DNA from: Neocallimastix lanati (nom. inval.)
Lineage: Eukaryota > Neocallimastigomycota > Neocallimastigomycetes > Neocallimastigales > Neocallimastigaceae
DNA: 57,500 bases
Direction of reading: 5' to 3'
Assembly: GCA_016946835.1 (NCBI GenBank)
Contig: JACVTC010000005.1
Coordinates: forward strand, 2,180,001-2,237,500
Positions 36,351-49,193 of this stretch are shown piece by piece (the stretch's first letter is position 1; each line of letters opens with the position of its first letter). The translations under genes were made by a program, and so were the position numbers. Under the pieces are notes generated by a model. The model was given only the letters and a program-made list of their open reading frames with translations. It was not told where the DNA came from and did not search any database.

Positions 36351-39300
36351 TATAAAATAAAATAAAATAAAATAAATAGTTGAAATATAAATATGAAGTA
36401 CAGAATGAATAAAATAAAATAATAGTTGAAATATAAATATGAAGTACAGATTGAATAAAATAAAATAAAATAAAATAAAATAAATAGTTGAAATATAAAT
36501 ATGAAGTACAGATTGAATAAAATAAAATAAAATAAAATAAAATAAAATAAATAGTTGAAATATAAATATAAAGTACAGATTGAATAAAATAAAATAAAAT
36601 AAAATAAAATAAAATAAATAGTTGAAATATAAATATAAAGTACAGATTGAATAAAATAAAATAAAATAAAATAAAATAAATAGTTGAAATATAAATATAA
36701 AGTACAGATTGAATAAAATAAAATAAAATAAAATAAAATAAAATAAAATAAATAGTTGAAATATAAATATAAAGTACAGATTGAATAAAATAAAATAAAA
36801 TAAAATAAAATAAATAGTTGAAATATAAATATAAAGTACAGATTGAATAAAATAAAATAAAATAAAATAAAATAAAATAAAATAAATAGTTGAAATATAA
36901 ATATAAAGTACAGATTGAATAAAATAAAATAAAATAAAATTAAATAAAATAAAATAAAATAAATAGTTGAAATATAAATATAAAGTACAGATTGAATAAA
37001 ATAAAATAAAATAAATAGTTGAAATATAAATATAAAGTACAGATTGAATAAAATAAAATAAAATAAAATAAAATAAAATAAAATAAATAGTTGAAATATA
37101 AATATAAAGTACAGATTGAATAAAATAAAATAAAATAAAATAAAATAAATAGTTGAAATATAAATATAAAGTACAGATTGAATAAAATAAAATAAAATAA
37201 AATAAAATAAAATAAAATAAATAGTTGAAATATAAATATAAAGTACAGATTGAATAAAATAAAATAAAATAAAATTAAATAAAATAAAATAAAATAAATA
37301 GTTGAAATATAAATATAAAGTACAGATTGAATAAAATAAAATAAAATAAATAGTTGAAATATAAATATAAAGTACAGATTGAATAAAATAAAATAAAATA
37401 AAATAAAATAAAATAAAATAAAATAAAATAAATAGTTGAAATATAAATATGAAGTACAGATTGAATAAAATAAAATAAAATAAAATAAAATAAAATAAAA
37501 TAAAATAAAATAAAATAAAATAAAATAAAATAAATAGTTGAAATATAAATATAAAGTACAGATTGAATAAAATAAAATAAAATAAATAGTTGAAATATAA
37601 ATATAAAGTACAGATTGAATAAAATAAAATAAAATAAAATAAAATTAAATAAAATAAAATAAAATAAATAGTTGAAATATAAATATAAAGTACAGATTGA
37701 ATAAAATAAAATAAAATAAATAGTTGAAATATAAATATAAAGTACAGATTGAATAAAATAAAATAAAATAAAATAAAATAAAATAAAATAAAATAAAATA
37801 AATAGTTGAAATATAAATATAAAGTACAGATTGAATAAAATAAAATAAAATAAAATAAAATAAAATAAAATAAATAGTTGAAATATAAATATAAAGTACA
37901 GATTGAATAAAATAAAATAAAATAAATAGTTGAAATATAAATATAAAGTACAGATTGAATAAAATAAAATAAAATAAAATAAAATAAAATAAAATAAATA
38001 GTTGAAATATAAATATAAAGTACAGATTGAATAAAATAAAATAAAATAAATAGTTGAAATATAAATATAAAGTACAGATTGAATAAAATAAAATAAAATA
38101 AAATAAAATAAAATAAAATAAAATAAATAGTTGAAATATAAATATAAAGTACAGATTGAATAAAATAAAATAAAATAAATAGTTGAAATATAAATATAAA
38201 GTACAGATTGAATAAAATAAAATAAAATAAAATAAAATTAAATAAAATAAAATAAAATAAATAGTTGAAATATAAATATAAAGTACAGATTGAATAAAAT
38301 AAAATAAAATAAATAGTTGAAATATAAATATAAAGTACAGATTGAATAAAATAAAATAAAATAAAATAAAATAAAATAAAATAAAATAAAATAAATAGTT
38401 GAAATATAAATATAAAGTACAGATTGAATAAAATAAAATAAAATAAAATAAAATAAAATAAAATAAATAGTTGAAATATAAATATGAAGTACAGATTGAA
38501 TAAAATAAAATAAAATAAAATAAAATAAAATAAAATAAATAGTTGAAATATAAATATGAAGTACAGATTGAATAAAATAAAATAAAATAAAATAAAATAA
38601 ATAGTTGAAATATAAATATGAAGTACAGATTGAATAAAATAAAATAAAATAAAATAAAATAAAATAAAATAAATAGTTGAAATATAAATATGAAGTACAG
38701 ATTGAATAAAATAAAATAAAATAAAATAAAATAAAATAAAATAAATAGTTGAAATATAAATATGAAGTACAGATTGAATAAAATAAAATAAAATAAAATA
38801 AAATAAAATAAAATAAAATAAAATAAAATAAAATAAAATAAAATAAATAGTTGAAATATAAATATAAAGTACAGATTGAATAAAATAAAATAAAATAAAT
38901 AGTTGAAATATAAATATAAAGTACAGATTGAATAAAATAAAATAAAATAAAATAAAATTAAATAAAATAAAATAAAATAAATAGTTGAAATATAAATATA
39001 AAGTACAGATTGAATAAAATAAAATAAAATAAATAGTTGAAATATAAATATAAAGTACAGATTGAATAAAATAAAATAAAATAAAATAAAATAAAATAAA
39101 ATAAAATAAAATAAATAGTTGAAATATAAATATAAAGTACAGATTGAATAAAATAAAATAAAATAAAATAAAATAAAATAAAATAAATAGTTGAAATATA
39201 AATATAAAGTACAGATTGAATAAAATAAAATAAAATAAATAGTTGAAATATAAATATAAAGTACAGATTGAATAAAATAAAATAAAATAAAATAAAATAA

Positions 39301-42300
39301 AATAAAATAAATAGTTGAAATATAAATATAAAGTACAGATTGAATAAAATAAAATAAAATAAATAGTTGAAATATAAATATAAAGTACAGATTGAATAAA
39401 ATAAAATAAAATAAAATAAAATAAAATAAAATAAAATAAATAGTTGAAATATAAATATAAAGTACAGATTGAATAAAATAAAATAAAATAAATAGTTGAA
39501 ATATAAATATAAAGTACAGATTGAATAAAATAAAATAAAATAAAATAAAATTAAATAAAATAAAATAAAATAAATAGTTGAAATATAAATATAAAGTACA
39601 GATTGAATAAAATAAAATAAAATAAATAGTTGAAATATAAATATAAAGTACAGATTGAATAAAATAAAATAAAATAAAATAAAATAAAATAAAATAAAAT
39701 AAAATAAATAGTTGAAATATAAATATAAAGTACAGATTGAATAAAATAAAATAAAATAAAATAAAATAAAATAAAATAAATAGTTGAAATATAAATATGA
39801 AGTACAGATTGAATAAAATAAAATAAAATAAAATAAAATAAAATAAAATAAATAGTTGAAATATAAATATGAAGTACAGATTGAATAAAATAAAATAAAA
39901 TAAAATAAAATAAATAGTTGAAATATAAATATGAAGTACAGATTGAATAAAATAAAATAAAATAAAATAAAATAAAATAAAATAAATAGTTGAAATATAA
40001 ATATGAAGTACAGATTGAATAAAATAAAATAAAATAAAATAAAATAAAATAAAATAAATAGTTGAAATATAAATATGAAGTACAGATTGAATAAAATAAA
40101 ATAAAATAAAATAAAATAAAATAAAATAAAATAAAATAAAATAAATAGTTGAAATATAAATATGAAGTACAGATTGAATAAAATAAAATAAAATAAAATA
40201 AAATAAAATAAAATAAAATAAATAGTTGAAATATAAATATAAAGTACAGATTGAATAAAATAAAATAAAATAAAATTAAATAAAATAAAATAAAATAAAT
40301 AGTTGAAATATAAATATAAAGTACAGATTGAATAAAATAAAATAAAATAAATAGTTGAAATATAAATATAAAGTACAGATTGAATAAAATAAAATAAAAT
40401 AAAATAAAATAAAATAAAATAAAATAAAATAAAATAAAATAAAATAAAATAAAATAAATAGTTGAAATATAAATATGAAGTACAGATTGAATAAAATAAA
40501 ATAAAATAAAATAAAATAAAATAAAATAAATAGTTGAAATATAAATATGAAGTACAGATTGAATAAAATAAAATAAAATAAAATAAAATAAAATAAAATA
40601 AATAGTTGAAATATAAATATGAAGTACAGATTGAATAAAATAAAATAAAATAAAATAAAATAAAATAAAATAAAATAAATAGTTGAAATATAAATATAAA
40701 GTACAGATTGAATAAAATAAAATAAAATAAATAGTTGAAATATAAATATAAAGTACAGATTGAATAAAATAAAATAAAATAAAATAAAATAAAATAAAAT
40801 AAAATAAAATAAAATAAAATAAAATAAAATAAATAGTTGAAATATAAATATGAAGTACAGATTGAATAAAATAAAATAAAATAAAATAAAATAAAATAAA
40901 ATAAATAGTTGAAATATAAATATGAAGTACAGATTGAATAAAATAAAATAAAATAAAATAAAATAAAATAAAATAAATAGTTGAAATATAAATATGAAGT
41001 ACAGATTGAATAAAATAAAATAAAATAAAATAAAATAAAATAAAATAAAATAAAATAAAATAAATAGTTGAAATATAAATATAAAGTACAGATTGAATAA
41101 AATAAAATAAAATAAAATAAAATAAAATAAAATAAAATAAAATAAATAGTTGAAATATAAATATAAAGTACAGATTGAATAAAATAAAATAAAATAAAAT
41201 TAAATAAAATAAAATAAAATAAATAGTTGAAATATAAATATAAAGTACAGATTGAATAAAATAAAATAAAATAAATAGTTGAAATATAAATATAAAGTAC
41301 AGATTGAATAAAATAAAATAAAATAAAATAAAATAAAATAAAATAAAATAAAATAAATAGTTGAAATATAAATATGAAGTACAGATTGAATAAAATAAAA
41401 TAAAATAAAATAAAATAAAATAAAATAAAATAAAATAAAATAAAATAAAATAAATAGTTGAAATATAAATATAAAGTACAGATTGAATAAAATAAAATAA
41501 AATAAAATAAAATAAAATAAATAGTTGAAATATAAATATGAAGTACAGATTGAATAAAATAAAATAAAATAAAATAAAATAAAATAAAATAAAATAAAAT
41601 AAAATAAAATAAAATAAAATAAAATAAATAGTTGAAATATAAATATGAAGTACAGATTGAATAAAATAAAATAAAATAAAATAAAATAAATAGTTGAAAT
41701 ATAAATATGAAGTACAGATTGAATAAAATAAAATAAAATAAAATAAAATAAAATAAAATAAATAGTTGAAATATAAATATGAAGTACAGATTGAATAAAA
41801 TAAAATAAAATAAAATAAAATAAAATAAAATAAATAGTTGAAATATAAATATGAAGTACAGATTGAATAAAATAAAATAAAATAAAATAAAATAAAATAA
41901 TATAAAATAAAATAAAATAAAATAAAATAAAATAAATAGTTGAAATATAAATATAAAGTACAGATTGAATAAAATAAAATAAAATAAAATAAAATAAAAT
42001 AAAATAAATAGTTGAAATATAAATATGAAGTACAGATTGAATAAAATAAAATAAAATAAAATAAAATAAAATAAAATAAATAGTTGAAATATAAATATGA
42101 AGTACAGATTGAATAAAATAAAATAAAATAAAATAAAATAAAATAAAATAAATAGTTGAAATATAAATATGAAGTACAGATTGAATAAAATAAAATAAAA
42201 TAAAATAAAATAAAATAAAATAAATAGTTGAAATATAAATATGAAGTACAGATTGAATAAAATAAAATAAAATAAAATAAAATAAAATAAAATAAAATAA

Positions 42301-45006
42301 AATAAAATAAATAGTTGAAATATAAATATGAAGTACAGATTGAATAAAATAAAATAAAATAAAATAAAATAAATAGTTGAAATATAAATATGAAGTACAG
42401 ATTGAATAAAATAAAATAAAATAAAATAAAATAAATAGTTGAAATATAAATATGAAGTACAGATTGAATAAAATAAAATAAAATAAAATAAAATAAAATA
42501 AAATAAAATAAAATAAAATAAATAGTTGAAATATAAATATGAAGTACAGATTGAATAAAATAAAATAAAATAAAATAAAATAAAATAAAATAAAATAAAA
42601 TAAAATAAAATAAAATAAAATAAAATAAATAGTTGAAATATAAATATAAAGTACAGATTGAATAAAATAAAATAAAATAAAATAAATAGTTGAAATATAA
42701 ATATGAAGTACAGATTGAATAAAATAAAATAAAATAAAATAAAATAAATAGTTGAAATATAAATATGAAGTACAGATTGAATAAAATAAAATAAAATAAA
42801 ATAAAATAAAATAAAATAAAATAAATAGTTGAAATATAAATATAAAGTACAGATTGAATAAAATAAAATAAAATAAATAGTTGAAATATAAATATAAAGT
42901 ACAGATTGAATAAAATAAAATAAAATAAAATAAAATAAAATAAAATAAAATAAAATAAAATAAAATAAATAGTTGAAATATAAATATAAAGTACAGATTG
43001 AATAAAATAAAATAAAATAAAATAAAATAAAATAAAATAAAATAAAATAAAATAAAATAAAATAAATAGTTGAAATATAAATATAAAGTACAGATTGAAT
43101 AAAATAAAATAAAATAAAATAAAATAAAATAAAATAAAATAAAATAAAATAAAATAAAATAAAATAAAATAAAATAAAATAAAATAAAATAAAATAAAAT
43201 AAATAAAATAAAATAAAATAAAATAAAATAAAATAAAATAAAATAAAATAAAATAAAATAAAATAAAATAAAATAAAATAAAATAAAATAAAATAAAATA
43301 AAATAAAATAAAATAAAATAAAATAAAATAAAATAAAATAAAATAAAATAAAATAAAATAAAATAAAATAAAATAAAATAAAATAAATAGTTGAAATATA
43401 AATATGAAGTACAGATTGAATAAAATAAAATAAAATAAAATAAAATAAATAGTTGAAATATAAATATGAAGTACAGATTGAATAAAATAAAATAAAATAA
43501 AATAAAATAAAATAAAATAAATAGTTGAAATATAAATATGAAGTACAGATTGAATAAAATAAAATAAAATAAAATAAAATAAAATAAAATAAATAGTTGA
43601 AATATAAATATGAAGTACAGATTGAATAAAATAAAATAAAATAAAATAAAATAAAATAAAATAAAATAAAATAAATAGTTGAAATATAAATATGAAGTAC
43701 AGATTGAATAAAATAAAATAAAATAAAATAAAATAAAATAAAATAAAATAAAATAAAATAAATAGTTGAAATATAAATATAAAGTACAGATTGAATAAAA
43801 TAAAATAAAATAAAATAAATAGTTGAAATATAAATATGAAGTACAGATTGAATAAAATAAAATAAAATAAAATAAAATAAATAGTTGAAATATAAATATG
43901 AAGTACAGATTGAATAAAATAAAATAAAATAAAATAAAATAAAATAAAATAAAATAAATAGTTGAAATATAAATATAAAGTACAGATTGAATAAAATAAA
44001 ATAAAATAAATAGTTGAAATATAAATATAAAGTACAGATTGAATAAAATAAAATAAAATAAATAGTTGAAATATAAATATGAAGTACAGATTGAATAAAA
44101 TAAAATAAAATAAAATAAAATAAAATAAAATAAAATAAAATAAAATAAAATAAAATAAAATAAAATAAAATAAAATAAAATAAAATAAAATAAAATAAAA
44201 TAAAATAAAATAAAATAAAATAAAATAAAATAAAATAAAATAAAATAAAATAAAATAAAATAAAATAAAATAAAATAAAATAAAATAAAATAAAATAAAA
44301 TAAAATAAAATAAAATAAAATAAAATAAAATAAATAGTTGAAATATAAATATGAAGTACAGATTGAATAAAATAAAATAAAATAAAATAAAATAAAATAA
44401 AATAAATAGTTGAAATATAAATATGAAGTACAGATTGAATAAAATAAAATAAAATAAATAGTTGAAATATAAATATGAAGTACAGATTGAATAAAATAAA
44501 ATAAAATAAAATAAAATAAAATAAAATAAATAGTTGAAATATAAATATGAAGTACAGATTGAATAAAATAAAATAAAATAAATAGTTGAAATATAAATAT
44601 AAAGTACAGATTGAATAAAATAAAATAAAATAAAATAAAATAAAATAAAATAAAATAAAATAAATAGTTGAAATATAAATATGAAGTACAGATTGAATAA
44701 AATAAAATAAAATAAAATAAAATAAAATAAAATAAAATAAAATAAAATAAAATAAAATAAAATAAATAGTTGAAATATAAATATAAAGTACAGATTGAAT
44801 AAAATAAAATAAAATAAAATAAATAGTTGAAATATAAATATGAAGTACAGATTGAATAAAATAAAATAAAATAAAATAAAATAAATAGTTGAAATATAAA
44901 TATGAAGTACAGATTGAATAAAATAAAATAAAATAAAATAAAATAAAATAAAATAAAATAAAATAAAATAAAATAAAATAAAATAAAATAAAATAAAATA
45001 AAATAA
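36351..45006. repeat. Giant two-component satellite: (TAAAA)n blocks and a core of about 33 bp
   Basis: For about 8.65 kb, pure TAAAA pentamer blocks (3 to over 40 units) alternate with a nearly invariant core, TAGTTGAAATATAAATAT-R-AAGTACAGATTGAA. The single variable base R is A or G (GAAG or AAAG cores). There are roughly 100 or more cores. A-type cores dominate 36540-39480 and G-type cores are commoner to the right. A rare spacer variant TTAAA appears near 36941, 37275, 37645, 38238, 38958, 39551, 40276 and 41201. Long pure pentamer stretches lie at about 43110-43385, 44090-44330 and 44935-45005. The pentamer and core contain no stop in the three minus frames, which creates spurious frames of up to 1828 codons. 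Confidence 0.95.
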
Positions 45007-45240
45007 AAAAATTATTTGAATTATAATAAAAATACAAGTATTAATAAAAATAAAATAAAATAAAATAAAATAAAAATTTGAATTATAATAAAAATACAAG
45101 TACTAATAAAATAAAATAAATAAAATAAATATGTGAATAATAATAAATTGCAAGTATCAATAGAAATAAAATAAAATAATATAAAATAAATAAATATGCA
45201 GTGAAATAATAATATATAATATGATAAAATAAAATAAATA
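45007..45240. repeat. Degenerate border of the satellite
   Basis: Two copies of TTTGAATTATAATAAAAATACAAGTAYTAATAAAA-like units (about 45012 and 45076) and a third, weaker one (about 45130-45165) sit between short (AAAAT)n blocks. They resemble the core and may be its ancestral form. Confidence 0.6.
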
Positions 45241-45673
45241 AGATATTGATATGAAATTAATATAAAAACTGAATTTAGCAACAAATAAATTATATAATAA
45301 TGTAAATGATATAGCATATATATATGTTAACATGAATTTTATTAAAATTTTTACAGTATTATATTTCCATATAATAAACAAACTTTATAGTTAAAAAATA
45401 GTATAAAAAAAATATTATTAAATATTATTATTAAATAAATAAATGAATAAATTAATAAATAAATAAAAATTTTCAGAATATGGCGAATGTAAATCATCAT
45501 TTTTTTTGAAATATATCACATTTTAAATATTTTTAATAATTATTTTTTCAAAGAAATTATATGTGCCATTTTATTTTAATGTTTAAATATTATATTCATA
45601 AATAAAAATTTATAAAAAATAATATAAGCCACATTCTGAAATGAAAATTTATGTAAAAAATTTTAAAGCCACA

Positions 45674-45693
45674 TTCCGAAACGCACCACCCTC
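45674..45693 (-). repeat. Right terminal inverted repeat of the MULE
   Basis: The plus strand reads TTCCGAAACGCACCACCCTC. Its reverse complement matches the left TIR at 15 of 20 positions. A GCCACA motif lies just inside. Confidence 0.82.
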
Positions 45694-45702
45694 ATTTATA
45701 AT
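45694..45702. repeat. 9-bp target site duplication of the MULE (right)
   Basis: ATTTATAAT, identical to 33234-33242. Confidence 0.85.
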
Positions 45703-46283
45703 ATATTTAATATAATTAAAAATGATCTATAAATAATTATCAATAAAAAATAAAATAATAAAATATATTATATTTAAAGTTTAGATTATTTTTAAATAAT
45801 CATAGAAATTTTTTTATTCCAGTTTAAAATTTTAATTTACTATTATACTTCAGTTTTCAACTTAATTTTATTTTACTTTAATATTATAAAGACCCTATTT
45901 TATGAATTTAAAATACAATGATAGTAAATATATATTCACTATTAATTCATTTTATAATTATTAAATAACTCAATATATTATTCCATCAATATATAACATA
46001 ACGATGATTCTAATCTCTCAGCTCATTTAAACAAAAAGGAAAATAAAAGAGAAAATATTTTTATTAATAAAAAGACTAATATGTATTATGATAAATATTT
46101 AAAGTAATTTATCAAACATACTAATTTTTAAGTATTAATAATTATAAAAATATTTTATAGCTACATAATTAGAATGATTAAATAGTAATACATATAAAAT
46201 AGTAATACATAAGTGATTTTAATTATATGATTTTACAAAGCTGGAATTGTTCCATATCTTGAGATTGTGTTATATTAAAAAAA

Positions 46284-46331
<48 letters not shown>

Positions 46332-46848
46332 TATAGTACAAAGATCAATATTGCATATTTATTTTATTATTAAATAACCTTATTTAAAATTGTGATTAAC
46401 TGGTTTTTTTTTTTTAAAAAAAAAAATTACTATAAATAATTAAAAAGATTTTGACATTCTATTATTTATCTTAATTAAATGGAAAAAATATATAGAAATT
46501 TATTTATTTTATTTTAATAGTATTTAAAGTTTATAATTTAATAAATTTAAAGTTATTTTATCTTACTATTGTTATGTTTTAAAATATATTTGAATTTTGG
46601 AACGTGGCTTTATATAAAATGTGGTGTACTTTAATAAACCATTTATATAACAGTGGCTTATTTTTAATAAATAATTATTATTTTATAGATATATTTTAAT
46701 ATTTTTATTAAAATAATAAAAAAATAATATTTAATTTTAAAAATAAATTTAGGTACTTTTTGTTAAAATAATAATAATAAAATAATATTTAATAGTATTT
46801 TTTGTTAAAATAATATTTAATAATATTTAATTTTAAAGACATAAATAT
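45703..46848. other. AT-rich intergenic region with MULE-like end fragments
   Basis: No gene is seen. At about 46595-46670 the strings GGAACGTGGCTTTATA, TGTGGTGTACTTT and AGTGGCTTATTT resemble the GCCACAT/TTCCG motifs of the MULE ends. They may pair with GTCACGTTCCGAAATGCAAC at about 47650 as the ends of a decayed element around the MITE. Confidence 0.45.
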
Positions 46849-47070
46849 GTGAGAGTTGCATTTCTCCAAGTGGCATGTCATTACAATGTAAATTTTTACT
46901 AATTCGCTACTTGGTTAAATGCTTCCCTGGTTATTTGTAATATTTATAATATTTATTTAATAATCAATATTTTAATATTATTTTTTTTTTTTTAATATTT
47001 AAATATTTACTTCAAGAAAATAAATAACATCAATATTACATATTTTAATTTATTTATTATTTATTTATTT

Positions 47071-47102
<32 letters not shown>

Positions 47103-47177
47103 TAATAATTTTCAATTGTTGAAATGCAACATTATAATAATAACTCACTTGGTGAAATGCAACTTGGTGAAACTCCC
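46849..47177. mobile_element. Probable MULE-derived MITE
   Basis: The left end GTGAGAGTTGCATTTCTCCA and the reverse complement of the right end (GGGAGTTTCACCAAGTTGCA then TTTCACCAAGTGAG) share GTTGCATTTC-CCAAGTG. The right end has an extra repeat of the TTGGTGAAA segment. The flanks CATAAATAT (46840-46848) and CTTAAATAT (47178-47186) agree at 8 of 9 positions, fitting a 9-bp duplication. There is no coding capacity; the interior is AT-rich with an (ATTT)n stretch. Confidence 0.5.
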
Positions 47178-47186
47178 CTTAAATAT

Positions 47187-47440
47187 ATTTATATTTTATA
47201 TTTGTAATAATTTTTTCTCTTTCTCTATTTGTTTCACTTTTTTCTATTTTTGGATTTTTTTTTAATCTTTCAATAGTTAAAAATAAATTATATATTTAGT
47301 GTTTTTTTTAATTTTTTTTTTTATTTATTATATATTATTTATTATTTTTTTATTTAATATTTTATTATTTATTTTATTTTGTGCTTATTTAATTCTTTTT
47401 TTTTTAAAATAAAATAATAATTATAAATAAAGTATTTATG

Positions 47441-47473
<33 letters not shown>

Positions 47474-47523
47474 GAGGTTTAAAATTATTGAAAAAAAAAA
47501 ATTAACCCAGTTTATTTCTAGTT

Positions 47524-47586
<63 letters not shown>

Positions 47587-48864
47587 CAATTATTTAGAAA
47601 AAAAACAAAATTGTGAGGTTTAAGATTAAGAATTAAATTTTTATTTATAAGTCACGTTCCGAAATGCAACTCATTCCATATTTACCAAATTTTTACATTT
47701 TCTGTGTATTTAAATGCAAACAACATTATGTATATATTAACACTTCTTTTGATTTATTTATAATTAAAAAAAAATACTTTCTTTTGATTTATATATAATT
47801 AAAAAAAAAGTATTATTTTCAAAGTCTTTAAAAAAGTATTTTTTTATTATTATTGATGTTGTCAAAATTAATTTTTCATCCATTAAAATAAAATAGTTTA
47901 TTATTACAGAGATAAGTGACAATTATAATAAATTTAAAAAACAAACTAATTGTTCTCATTTCTAAAATTTATAACCATTAATAATCACATTAGAATTCAA
48001 AAAAATATAGCTATTTTTTATAATTAATTATTATTTACCTTTTTCATTAGAATCATTTTGTAACTTAAAATTGTTATTTCATAACAATCTAATTTCTGTA
48101 TGGTATTCTACTTTTTCCATATCTAATTTTGTATTACAGTTTTTTATATATATTTATTATGAATTTGAGAATAAAAAATTCCATTTAAAAATTATTTTTT
48201 TTTTTTTTTTGAAAAAAAATAATTATTTCAATTAAATAAAGTGAAACAATAATTAAAACACATATATATTTATAATTATTTCAATAGTAGATAATATTTA
48301 TACATATTATTACTTTTTATAATATGAAAAAATAACTATATTGAATTTAAAATTTATTTTAGTATAAAATTTTTATTAAAAAAGTATATATATATATATA
48401 TATATATTGGAAAATTTTTTAATATTACATATATTAATGTTTTATTTGAATTTTTATTTTTTTTTTAATTTTACATTTTATTGATGTTTCTTTTTTTTTT
48501 TTTTTTAATATAACAACTAAAAATATGATAAAATTCAATAATTATTTATAATTAGAATCAACCTTTTATAATTATTATTTATAATTATTAATTTAAAAAT
48601 ATATTAAGCATTTATATTTTTTTTTAATTTTTTTAATATTTCAATTACTAATATTCTATTTTTTTTTTAAAAAAAAAATTTTTTTACATATATATATATA
48701 CATATCTTTTATAATAATAATTAAAATTTTAAAATTAAAATTCTATTAATTTTTCCATTAGAATTAATCTTTGAACTTCATTATATAGCAATTATTTATA
48801 TAATATATTAAAATTATTTATTTACATACCTTATTATTTATGAAATTAATTTTTTTATACATCA
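47187..48864. other. AT-rich intergenic region, no gene seen
   Basis: (ATTT)n at about 47520-47585, poly(T) runs and the MULE-like end motif GTCACGTTCCGAAATGCAAC at about 47652. Otherwise featureless. Confidence 0.5.
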
Positions 48865-48941
48865 GACTCCTGGTTTGATCTCGCTCTTTCAGGTTTTCCT
48901 CACAAGAGGTTTTTACGGGAATATGGTGGTTAGGGTTACAG
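48865..48941 (+). other. Exon-like island flanked by consensus splice sites
   Basis: About 77 bases that are much less AT-rich than their surroundings lie between a T-rich stretch ending in CAG (48862-48864) and the near-perfect donor GTAAGT (48942-48947). A second strong acceptor, a T run plus CAG at 49191-49193, follows 250 bp on. The neighbouring sequence to about 49470 reads like a broken frame (TVYICDPMNIFLEF, NCSLDNSTVYYQNG, LNVTFSKCKLKMGN) with stops. It is probably an internal exon of a dead gene. The reverse complement of the donor resembles the 5' end of U1 snRNA, as any perfect donor would; no U1 stem-loops or Sm site were found. Confidence 0.35.
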
Positions 48942-49193
48942 GTAAGTATTTCCTCCTTATATATATTATTATTTTAAGTCTCCTAAGTAATGTAGACAAG
49001 ATACTCTAGTTGAAATTTATTAACTAAATAGTTTTTATATATCAAAATTTCCAATTATTTATGAATGATATTATTGATAAATTTCTTAATATATCATAAT
49101 AAAAATAATTTAAATATTTTGATTTTGAAAAACTCATACCTTCTATAAAAGTATCAAATTTTATTTTATTTCAAATTGATTTTTTTTTTTCAG

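Larger units (their letters stand above)
33243..45693 (+). mobile_element. Mutator-like (MULE) DNA transposon, 12.45 kb, with internal satellite
   Basis: The ends are related inverted repeats, GGGGAGAGCGCGTTTCGGAA on the left and GAGGGTGGTGCGTTTCGGAA as the reverse complement of the right end. They match at 15 of 20 positions, and the inner 11 bases are identical. They are flanked by the exact 9-bp duplication ATTTATAAT. Both ends also carry subterminal GCCACAT motifs (about 33283, 45626, 45667). Inside are an intact MULE transposase gene (34056-35504) and an 8.7 kb satellite (36351-45006). The transposase, TIRs and TSD together make the call firm. The unusual part is that about 70% of the element is satellite. 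Confidence 0.88.

Noticed and set aside
36351-45006. CRISPR-like array (regular core with variable spacers)
   Set aside because: The spacers are TAAAA pentamers of varying number, not unique sequences, and there are no cas genes. It is a eukaryotic satellite.
39551-45099. Minus-strand reading frames of 1828 and 1299 codons (FILFYFILFY repeats)
   Set aside because: They come entirely from (TTTTA)n and the satellite core, which lack stops in every minus frame. The sequence is low complexity with length changes not in multiples of three.
48865-48950. U1 snRNA gene on the minus strand (ATACTTACCTG)
   Set aside because: Any perfect 5' splice site reads like the U1 5' end in reverse. The expected U1-70K loop, other stem-loops and Sm site were not found downstream.
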